IMG/VR virus record: IMGVR_UViG_3300035701_000180
Coordinates: 1 to 31,212 of that record
DNA length: 31,212 nt
Source: a virus
Direction: 5' to 3' (one strand)
A program made the position numbers and the translations under genes. Of the stretch, positions 15,521-20,922 are shown one piece after another. Within the stretch, counting starts at the first letter, position 1. Each line of letters starts with the position of its first letter. A model generated the notes under the pieces. That model worked only from the letters and a program-made list of their open reading frames with translations. It was not told where the DNA came from and made no database searches.

Positions 15521-16429
15521 TTATTGATGACTATTGACTAACGACACGGGCCATTCACGCCTTCTCGCCCATTCCGGCCAAAGATTCATATCTCCCGTCA
15601 CTTTGCCGTCGATTTTGAGTTTCTTGACAAAGACCGGGACTTTCGCCGTATCACATTGTTCTATAAGAGATTTGACCCATTCGATTTTACACGGCCTTCT
15701 CTTTGGTCCCGTCTCACATCCGATGATTAACCATTCTATTTGTCGTTTGTCGTTTATGGTTCGCAGTTCGTTGAGTTTCAAATCTATCGGCCCCAGAAGC
15801 GGCTCGCAGGAAATAAACCGGACCGCGGCGGGGATTTGACAAAGCATCTTAGCCCGGTCAAGATGCTTATCATTTTCAATCGTCACGCCGAGCCATATAT
15901 TTTCGGGAAATTTCCCGCTTTCCATAGATGCATTAAAGGGTGAATCGCCCCGCCAATGTTCGCCAACCCAGTCAAGCCAGAGTGGTATTCTTTCCGGCCT
16001 TTTTGTCAGGACCTGATAAGTATGGCCGGGGTCAACAAGCAATGTATCATCCCCTTCCCTTTCCGCCTTTTTGTTCGGCCATCGCCAGCTGCACATCACA
16101 TCAAAAACACGGGTTATAAACTCAAACGGCACCTTCTCATAAAACAAGTCCCCCATCGAGCAGACGAAGATATGCCTCGGCTTTCGCCAGTGAAGCGGCT
16201 GCTCCAGTGCTTTTTCATCATAGAAAACTCTGCCCGTCCAGGTCTGTCTGCCGCCAAGAGAGTGACCTTTGGTCGTTATGACCCTGCCATATTTTTCCAG
16301 ACCCATCGCTGCTAATCGAATCGCCATTTTTTCGGCATAGCATTTTGCGCATCCCTCGGAAACTTTAGAGCAGCCGACGACCGGGTTCCACGTCGATTCA
16401 GTCCATTCAATCCTTGTCTTATCGCTCAT
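15521..16429 (-). CDS. DUF5131 (phage Gp37/Gp68) family protein
   Basis: A 302-aa protein whose opening, IEWTESTWNPVVGCSKVSEG, is diagnostic for this family, with the three-Cys motif C20, C27, C30 (GC...GCAKCYAE). The rest also fits: 'FVCSMGDLFYEKVPFEFI', 'YQVLTKRPERI', 'WLGVTIEND', 'RFISCEPLLGPIDL', 'IIGCETGPKRRPC'. The family is common in phages and mobile elements; its biochemical role is not settled to my knowledge. The motif suggests metal or cluster binding. Start ATG 16429 has GAGGAT upstream and overlaps the DUF1353 stop by 11 nt. Confidence 0.9.
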   Translation of the reverse strand: MSDKTRIEWTESTWNPVVGCSKVSEGCAKCYAEKMAIRLAAMGLEKYGRVITTKGHSLGGRQTWTGRVFYDEKALEQPLHWRKPRHIFVCSMGDLFYEKVPFEFITRVFDVMCSWRWPNKKAEREGDDTLLVDPGHTYQVLTKRPERIPLWLDWVGEHWRGDSPFNASMESGKFPENIWLGVTIENDKHLDRAKMLCQIPAAVRFISCEPLLGPIDLKLNELRTINDKRQIEWLIIGCETGPKRRPCKIEWVKSLIEQCDTAKVPVFVKKLKIDGKVTGDMNLWPEWARRREWPVSLVNSHQ

Positions 16430-16928
16430 ATCGCAATCCTCGGCCCTGAGAAATCTCCTTGAGATTTCCAGGACAAAAGTCTCGGGAAATCCGAGGCACT
16501 ATTATTGCCCCCGGCGCCTCACGGACGAATCCTGTGGCCTTATCCTGCTTTGAATTATTCGCCCACGCCTTCCACCCGCCGATTCTAACGGCGGAATAAA
16601 AAACATTCGCCGTGAATTGAGTATCTTTGCAAACCACTATCGCCTCCCGCAAAACCGCATCCACAATTTCTCTCGGACAGAATTGCAGCCAGTACCCGAT
16701 ATCGTGAAGTATCACAGCAAGGGTATATTTGCCATAAGGCGGGTACAGCCACCACAAGGATCGCGGAATAGAGCCGAGGTCTGTAATGAAGTTTTTGGGG
16801 ACGTGGATTGTCCTTTTCGCAACTTCGGACCAGTAGTAAATATCCGTCCTGACTACCCATTCACGAGGACTGCCCGGAAATGGCGTAATTAAAATATCCT
16901 CTACCGGTGTTAGGAATCGCGCTTTCAT
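16419..16928 (-). CDS. DUF1353 family phage protein
   Basis: A 169-aa protein with the family hallmarks: 'FITDLGSIPRSLWWLYPPYGKYTLAVILHDIGYW' (residues about 48-80; TDLGSIP and HD are key). DUF1353 genes are frequent in phage late or lysis-adjacent regions and are of unknown biochemical function. The last 30 residues (FCPGNLKEISQGRG) are encoded by palindrome copy B and so are probably not conserved. The start ATG 16928 has only a weak upstream GGCGGAT. Confidence 0.85.
   Translation of the reverse strand: MKARFLTPVEDILITPFPGSPREWVVRTDIYYWSEVAKRTIHVPKNFITDLGSIPRSLWWLYPPYGKYTLAVILHDIGYWLQFCPREIVDAVLREAIVVCKDTQFTANVFYSAVRIGGWKAWANNSKQDKATGFVREAPGAIIVPRISRDFCPGNLKEISQGRGLRYER
16445..16472. repeat. 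Covarying palindrome, copy B
   Basis: Outer stem CCTG / CAGG, a bulged A at 16449, inner stem GAAATCTC / GAGATTTC, loop CTT. It forms the 3' end of the DUF1353 gene and lies 16 nt before the DUF5131 start. Confidence 0.75.
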
Positions 16929-16943
16929 ATTTTATAATTATCC

Positions 16944-17016
16944 GCCAGGCAGAAAATGAAAACTTCTGCCTGGCGAGATCTCGACACTTTGTGGCGGACC
17001 CCCGGTTTATCCGGGG
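16944..17016. repeat. Palindromic element, copy 4
   Basis: Hairpin 1 is an 11-bp stem GCCAGGCAGAA / TTCTGCCTGGC (16944-16974). The core GGCGAGATCTCG is at 16972-16983. A short ACAC-TTT-GTGG hairpin follows that aligns with copy 1, then CCCCGG / CCGGGG with loop TTTAT (17000-17016). It lies between DUF1353 and the lipoprotein gene and overlaps the latter's 3' end. Confidence 0.65.
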
Positions 17017-17417
17017 TTTATTCCTCTTGTTTTCTTCCCGCGAATAGCGACGTAACCAAGAATTACCAGTGTCAACCAATTCGCTTTCGGAATCCCCAAA
17101 GGTGTCCAGGCCATATAAGTTCCGGCTATTGTATCAATGGCGGCAAGGAAACCTTCGGCCTGATCCGGTTGTATCAATTCGGTATCAATCGCCGCCTGCG
17201 TGTAAATATTGGCCTGCTTACTAACCTTCTCCACTTCTGATAGAGTAACATCTGCTCGCACCTTGTTGGCCTCGACCGTTGCCTTATCCACCGTCGCTTT
17301 TATCTTCAAAGATTCAGCCAGATTGGTCTGTAAATCCTGCGACTGTTGAGATGTACATCCGCCGACCGAAAACAATCCGGCCAGCATCAGCGTAATTGTC
17401 ATAATTCGCATCTTCAT
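17007..17417 (-). CDS. Lipoprotein with C-terminal membrane segment, candidate unimolecular spanin
   Basis: A 136-aa protein. Residues 1-21 are a lipoprotein signal ending in the lipobox SVGGC (Cys21). A helical, charged region (25-85) follows, then a hydrophobic stretch at about 97-124 (AGTYMAW..., NWLTLVILGYVAI) with a basic end. Lipobox plus C-terminal membrane anchor is the layout of unimolecular spanins (phage T1 gp11 type), which span the periplasm and disrupt the outer membrane at lysis. Start ATG 17417 has a strong AGGAGAACAAAA. The membrane part is short, so a plain phage lipoprotein remains possible. Confidence 0.6.
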   Translation of the reverse strand: MKMRIMTITLMLAGLFSVGGCTSQQSQDLQTNLAESLKIKATVDKATVEANKVRADVTLSEVEKVSKQANIYTQAAIDTELIQPDQAEGFLAAIDTIAGTYMAWTPLGIPKANWLTLVILGYVAIRGKKTRGINPG

Positions 17418-17455
17418 TTTTGTTCTCCTTTTTTTGCCATTGAATGATTAAATCA

Positions 17456-17533
17456 CTAATCGAAAATTCGTATATCGATGTATCGAAGTGAATCCCCGTC
17501 CTGTTTCACCGCCTTTAATGCTTTATTGGGCAT
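17456..17533 (-). CDS. Mini-ORF, 25 aa, following the D12 methyltransferase
   Basis: The ATG at 17533 is inside the conserved linker, 9 nt after the methyltransferase stop. The peptide MPNKALKAVKQDGDSLRYID has a repeat-like 3' end. A similar mini-ORF begins at the second linker (18667), and the third linker supplies the MPKK start of the 60-aa ORF. It may be a by-product of the linker rather than a functional gene. Confidence 0.25.
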   Translation of the reverse strand: MPNKALKAVKQDGDSLRYIDIRIFD

Positions 17534-17551
17534 TGAATCACTTCACTCACC
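17528..17551. repeat. 3' linker, copy 1
   Basis: A 24-nt module containing CATTGAATCACTTCACTCACC, present again at 18662-18685 and (one or two changes) 19068-19091. It supplies the final Gly-Glu-stop of the upstream gene and an ATG after it. Confidence 0.7.
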
Positions 17552-18535
17552 AACATCGAATAATCCTTTTTTCTCTTTTAGACAATGCGGGCTAATAAAC
17601 AGCTGCTCCCTGTGTCGGTTTATACTGCCTCTCGATTTTGCGTTGGAGTAGCCGCCCCCCGCCGACCACGCTTCAAATATCCAGCCATTATCCAGTAGCG
17701 TCTTGTATTCATCATCGTAACCAGCGGCAACAATGCGATAGTTAGGATTCCTGCCGCGTTCCAAACACCACACCTCAACATCCTTTGCTATGGTCATAGA
17801 ATCTTGCTGGTAAATCGCCTCATCTCTCCCGCTCGTCGCGTATGGTGGGTCAAGGAATATGCCGACTGGTTTGTTTCCGTCCTGCCAGTTACCACCGCAA
17901 ACCCGCGACCAATCGCCGCAGACAACTTTGATATTTCGCAAACGCCTCGATAGTGCGTTAATCCACTCGTAAACGCCCGCATCGCGGGGAAGGTGCGATA
18001 TCTTGCTTGTGATGCCCTTATTTTCGATAAGGTGCGGTATCTTGCTTGTTATGCCCTTATCGCCGGCAAGGTGCGGTCTCGCATTTGGGCGGGTAAGGCC
18101 CGAACCAATCCAGCAACTTGCCGCCCAAACCCAATATCCCGCAAGTTTGGCGTCGTGCCATTCGGGGTCATTTTGCAGATTGTTTATTAAATATCCCTCG
18201 TTTTCTGTAAGGATTTTGCGGCGGGCGTTCAAATCAGCGTGATTAACCGGCCAATCACACCACCGAGCGACCTCGTCGGGCGAAAACGCTATCGACCTCC
18301 AAACATTCGCGACAAAACCATCCTTGTCATTTACAATTTCGTAAATCTTGTTGAGTTTTGTCGGTGGACGTTTTAGCAAAACCGCACCACTGCCAAAAAA
18401 TGGCTCAATGTATTGTTTAACGTCCCCAAGATACGCCCAAACCCTGTCAGCTACCTTACCCTTGCCGCCGAAATACGGAAATGGGGCTTTAAGGGCTTTG
18501 TCCATCACAACATCTTTCGTTGGTTTATCTGTCAT
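17543..18535 (-). CDS. DNA adenine methyltransferase, D12 (Dam) class
   Basis: A 330-aa protein with the alpha-class order: PFPYFGGKGK near the start, FGSG at 47-50 for S-adenosylmethionine binding, and catalytic DPPY at 229-232. 'NIKVVCGDW' precedes the catalytic motif as in Dam-like enzymes. The recognition region carries a 13-residue tandem repeat (154-187). Start ATG 18535 has AAAGG at good spacing, within a 38-bp linker that is also present at the start of the MT-A70 gene. It methylates adenine N6, probably to protect phage DNA or to regulate it. No nuclease partner is seen. Confidence 0.9.
   Translation of the reverse strand: MTDKPTKDVVMDKALKAPFPYFGGKGKVADRVWAYLGDVKQYIEPFFGSGAVLLKRPPTKLNKIYEIVNDKDGFVANVWRSIAFSPDEVARWCDWPVNHADLNARRKILTENEGYLINNLQNDPEWHDAKLAGYWVWAASCWIGSGLTRPNARPHLAGDKGITSKIPHLIENKGITSKISHLPRDAGVYEWINALSRRLRNIKVVCGDWSRVCGGNWQDGNKPVGIFLDPPYATSGRDEAIYQQDSMTIAKDVEVWCLERGRNPNYRIVAAGYDDEYKTLLDNGWIFEAWSAGGGYSNAKSRGSINRHREQLFISPHCLKEKKGLFDVGE
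17975..18076 (-). repeat. 39-bp tandem repeat in the D12 methyltransferase
   Basis: It encodes PHLAGDKGITSKI, PHLIENKGITSKI and a partial SHLPRDAG. The first two units differ at three residues. It lies in the target-recognition region between FGSG and DPPY, where copy number changes could alter specificity. Confidence 0.75.
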
Positions 18536-18570
18536 ATTTTTACCTTTGGTGCGTCAGGTGATTCATTGCC
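18533..18570. repeat. 5' linker, copy 1
   Basis: A 38-nt module spanning the ribosome binding site and start codon of the D12 gene. It matches 19626-19663 at 36 of 38 positions by eye. On the minus strand it reads CACCAAAGGTAAAAATATG at its end. Confidence 0.75.
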
Positions 18571-18667
18571 CTTTATTGCCCGCCAAGATATTGATATCCT
18601 TTTTTCCCCCGCCAACAATTTCCAAAAAATCATCCAATTTCATTTTTCCTCTCCTTTTTTTGGGCAT
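18563..18667 (-). CDS. Mini-ORF, 34 aa (or 26 aa from an internal ATG)
   Basis: ATG 18667 lies in the linker; a better start is ATG 18643, behind AAAGGAGAGGAAAA. The shorter product begins MKLDDFLEIVGGGKK. The stop lies in the 5' linker of the D12 gene. The strong ribosome binding site suggests that it is translated. No family is recognised. Confidence 0.4.
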   Translation of the reverse strand: MPKKRRGKMKLDDFLEIVGGGKKDINILAGNKGQ

Positions 18668-18685
18668 TGAATCACTTCACTCACC
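18662..18685. repeat. 3' linker, copy 2
   Basis: Identical over 24 nt to 17528-17551. It follows the excisionase-like gene. Confidence 0.7.
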
Positions 18686-18904
18686 AGCACGACGAGTGCG
18701 TTGCCATTCTGATATTTTGTTCAAAGCAATTCTAACTTGTTCAGCATCAAAGTATCGTCTTCCGCCTTTTTGTTTATTTGGATTTACACTGTATTTTCCA
18801 GTCCCCACAAACGGGATTCGTCCTGATTTTGCCAGTTCATCGAGAAATTTTTGGGGCAGTCCCAAAAAAGCAGACAACGATTCTAATGAATCATATCCTC
18901 TCAC
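18677..18904 (-). CDS. Excisionase-like or MerR-type HTH protein, 75 aa
   Basis: GTG 18904 is preceded by GGGAGGTTATTT, a near-ideal ribosome binding site. The text 'ESLSAFLGLPQKFLDELAKSGRIPFV...RRYFDAEQVRIALNKI' has the winged helix-turn-helix pattern of excisionases and MerR-like DNA-binding domains, including the IP turn and the RYFDAEQV wing. It may be the directionality factor for the integrase or a regulator. The start overlaps the preceding ORF by 14 nt, and the gene ends in the conserved linker. Confidence 0.65.
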   Translation of the reverse strand: MRGYDSLESLSAFLGLPQKFLDELAKSGRIPFVGTGKYSVNPNKQKGGRRYFDAEQVRIALNKISEWQRTRRAGE

Positions 18905-19073
18905 AAATAACCTCCCTTTCTTTGAGTATCTTTACCACTTTTTGATAATCTTCTGGGGGTAATTCTGGAGGTTGTCTAAACCACAATTCCAAAAGCATAT
19001 CATTGGATAATTTGCTAAAATTTATTGACCACAATTTTTCTTCGCTTTTTTTATTCATATTTTTCTTTGGCAT
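18891..19073 (-). CDS. Small protein of unknown function, 60 aa
   Basis: ATG 19073 lies in the third copy of the 3' linker (MPKKNMNKK); ATG 19058 is an alternative. The text is mixed and helical (LSNDMLLELWFRQPPELPPEDYQKVVKILKER). It overlaps the next gene by 14 nt. No family is recognised, but the operon packing supports it. Confidence 0.55.
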   Translation of the reverse strand: MPKKNMNKKSEEKLWSINFSKLSNDMLLELWFRQPPELPPEDYQKVVKILKEREVICERI

Positions 19074-19091
19074 TGAATCATTTCACTCACC
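19068..19091. repeat. 3' linker, copy 3
   Basis: Matches 17528-17551 with two or so differences. It provides the end (Gly-Glu-stop) of the MT-A70 gene. Confidence 0.7.
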
Positions 19092-19628
19092 AAAGACAAT
19101 ATCGCTCTCAATTTCGTTTCCCCACACATCCCACCCTTCCGTTTTCTGGCGGGCGAACAGTTCTATACGGGGGAGGTCGCCGACTAACCTGATAATCTCG
19201 TTGCGTATTTGCGGGGGTTTCACAGAGTGTCGTCCACGCGGCCACATCTGAATCTGCTTGACCGATTTACACAATCGTTTAGGATGGCCGCGTTTGGCGA
19301 ACAAGCACAGTTCGGCATTGCCGTTTGTCCAGTGTCCCATACCAGAATAAATACCCTCGCCTAACGGGTTGAGTTTCACCCAAGTAAAAGCACAAGTTGT
19401 ATAAACAAATCCCCACGCTTTGATAACCACCAACGCCTCAGTGAGTTTGGGCATCGTGGCCCAGAGAAATAGAGAGCAGTTTTCATCGGCGATTGACACA
19501 ATAGGTAAATTACAGATGTCTTCATTAGACAGAACCGGATAGGTTATTCCGCCCATTGCGGGGTCGTTTCCTTTAGGGTCGTTATATCGCCACGGCGGGT
19601 CAGCATAGATTATCTGGTATTTCTTCAT
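19083..19628 (-). CDS. MT-A70 family adenine methyltransferase
   Basis: A 181-aa protein of the phage-type MT-A70 family: 'YQIIYADPPWRY' with catalytic DPPW at 10-13, 'LFLWATMPKLTEAL', 'GMGHWTNGNAELCLFAKRG', and the closing 'PRIELFARQKTEGWDVWGNEI'. It methylates adenine N6 in DNA. The ATG at 19628 overlaps the upstream stop (ATGA) and has AAAGG in the shared 5' linker. The 3' end lies in the shared 3' linker, so the gene is bracketed like the D12 gene although the two proteins are unrelated in order and fold class. Confidence 0.92.
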   Translation of the reverse strand: MKKYQIIYADPPWRYNDPKGNDPAMGGITYPVLSNEDICNLPIVSIADENCSLFLWATMPKLTEALVVIKAWGFVYTTCAFTWVKLNPLGEGIYSGMGHWTNGNAELCLFAKRGHPKRLCKSVKQIQMWPRGRHSVKPPQIRNEIIRLVGDLPRIELFARQKTEGWDVWGNEIESDIVFGE

Positions 19629-19990
19629 ATTTTTACCTTTGGTGCGTCAAATGATTCATTGCCTTTTCTTTCTGGTGTGTCAGCTATATCATTGCCTTTT
19701 TTTGCCGCTAAGGCACTAAGACATAAATCACACCACAAAGACGTAAATTTCTTTTGTGATTCGGGGTCTTCCTGATAAAAGGTTTGGCCACAATGTCCAA
19801 GACATTTGCGTTGAATTTGTCCTGTTGTAAGCCGTAAATCACTCAAATCTCCGTTGCAAATTGGACATTGAGCATTTGGTTCATAATGAATTTTTTCAAA
19901 TACGATAATTTTTTGACTATTGAACATTTTCCAAACCTCAAATCTAAAATCATTGTGTTCTTTATGTTTTTGGACCTTTGAACTATTCAT
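19625..19990 (-). CDS. Zinc-finger protein, 121 aa, with repeat-derived tail
   Basis: ATG 19990 is chosen because it overlaps the stop of the upstream gene by 8 nt and has GGAAA in front; a longer start at 20020 has no such site. Cys pairs CPIC and C-x3-C (KCLGHC) form a zinc ribbon in residues about 40-70. From 'FTSLWCDLCLSALAAKK' on, the protein is encoded by a G/T-periodic repeat, then by two related copies of GN-x5-DAP-like text within the 5' linker. Confidence 0.6.
   Translation of the reverse strand: MNSSKVQKHKEHNDFRFEVWKMFNSQKIIVFEKIHYEPNAQCPICNGDLSDLRLTTGQIQRKCLGHCGQTFYQEDPESQKKFTSLWCDLCLSALAAKKGNDIADTPERKGNESFDAPKVKI
19626..19663. repeat. 5' linker, copy 2
   Basis: Matches 18533-18570 at 36 of 38 positions. 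It covers the ribosome binding site and ATG of the MT-A70 gene. A partial copy follows at about 19676-19696. Confidence 0.75.
19704..19744. repeat. G/T-periodic repeat inside the zinc-finger gene
   Basis: GCTAAGGCACTAAGAC and CACCACAAAGACG text of the dispersed type. It is in frame and encodes SLWCDLCLSALAAK. Confidence 0.6.
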
Positions 19991-20186
19991 CAGGATTTCC
20001 GTCAGGTCCGAGAAATCCATCGTTCAAATCAGGCCCCGCGTCACGTCTGATTCGGGACTTTATGCAATCGTGTTTTACCAGACATTTTTTGTTCATCGGG
20101 TCCCGCAGCCGGCGCTCGCTGTTTCGGTGTTCGCAGATATGCGGCGCGCCCCACATTTGCTCCGTTGTCAATGGTTTACACAGCAT
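19983..20186 (-). CDS. Small Cys/His protein, 67 aa
   Basis: ATG 20186 follows GGAGGCGAAAA and overlaps the end of the replication gene by 11 nt. Cys at 3, 18, 35 and 41 with nearby His (PHICEHR, KCLVKHDC) suggest a small metal-binding fold. No family is recognised. Confidence 0.6.
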   Translation of the reverse strand: MLCKPLTTEQMWGAPHICEHRNSERRLRDPMNKKCLVKHDCIKSRIRRDAGPDLNDGFLGPDGNPDE

Positions 20187-20922
20187 TTTTCGCCTCCATT
20201 ATGTTCTCAATATCTTTGAGTGTTTGTGTAATTCCTTCACTTAGGGTCCCCATGCCTCCCCTGCTTGGCCTGATGTAATTGCATTCCCTCTTCAGTAGAG
20301 CATAAAATAATCCTATCGGTTTTTTGCCAGCTCTTGCCCTTAATGCAATTTCTCTGACCGTTTGATATGCTTTTTCATCTGTTTTGCCAGCCGTTATTCG
20401 CTGAGCGATTATATTGCCTATGTTCTCATATGACTTCCAGTCGCTGCTCGATTTGGCGGGGATTATCTCATTGAGTTCCCGCGCAAACGAAAGCGAGGGC
20501 ATGGCATTTACTCTCGAGCTCGAAAACGAAGATTTTCCCTTTCGTATTTCGTTTTCGTTTACGGAAAGCACTGCTGAAGCAGTGCTTAAGCAGTGCTTCT
20601 TTACGTCGCTTCCTATAAGCCCAGCCCTACGCTTGTCTTGCAATCTTTTCTTTGCGACCCCGATATCGCTTCTTATTGTTTTATGGAAGTATTTGCCTCC
20701 GATTTTGTTCAAAAACGCGCCGACGTGTCTCCACTTCGAGGCCAGTTCGAGTTCGCCCGTCCCGCATATCTGGGCGATATAGGCCATATCATCTTTTATC
20801 CAGCCATCATGTGTCAGCAGGTGGAACAGCAGCGCCGCGTACGGTCCTTTGACATCCGCCGGCAATGACTTGATCTCGCCATCGTATTTCCCAACCTCAA
20901 TCTGGACGTATCGTATATTCAT
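20176..20922 (-). CDS. Replication organiser, DUF1376-like
   Basis: A 248-aa protein. Residues about 3-100 resemble DUF1376 / phage replisome organiser N-termini (YDGEIKSLPADVKGPYAALLFHLLTHDGWIKDDMAYIAQIC), a winged helix-turn-helix that binds origin DNA. The C-terminal region (165-235) with 'NIIAQRITAGKTDEKAYQTVREIALRARAGKKPIGLFYALLKRE' resembles helicase-loader or DnaD-type tails. The Ser-rich linker between them is encoded by a cluster of inverted repeats (20521-20598). The ATG overlaps the methyltransferase stop by 4 nt. It probably starts phage DNA replication and recruits the host helicase. Confidence 0.72.
   Translation of the reverse strand: MNIRYVQIEVGKYDGEIKSLPADVKGPYAALLFHLLTHDGWIKDDMAYIAQICGTGELELASKWRHVGAFLNKIGGKYFHKTIRSDIGVAKKRLQDKRRAGLIGSDVKKHCLSTASAVLSVNENEIRKGKSSFSSSRVNAMPSLSFARELNEIIPAKSSSDWKSYENIGNIIAQRITAGKTDEKAYQTVREIALRARAGKKPIGLFYALLKRECNYIRPSRGGMGTLSEGITQTLKDIENIMEAKNAV
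20521..20598. repeat. Inverted-repeat cluster in the replication gene, candidate origin
   Basis: CGAAAACGAA (20521-20530) and its complement (20548-20557) enclose AT-rich text. Next come AAGCACTGCT (20566-20575), AGCAGTGCTT (20578-20587) and a second AAGCAGTGCTT (20588-20598). Lambda and relatives keep their origin iterons inside the initiator gene. Confidence 0.5.

Noticed and set aside
18677-19073. Toxin-antitoxin pair of the two small adjacent genes
   Set aside because: One is excisionase-like and the other has no toxin features; overlap alone is not evidence.
20520-20600. CRISPR-like repeat in the replication gene
   Set aside because: Units are adjacent and palindromic with no equal spacers; origin-type repeats fit better. 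No CRISPR array was seen anywhere in the window.
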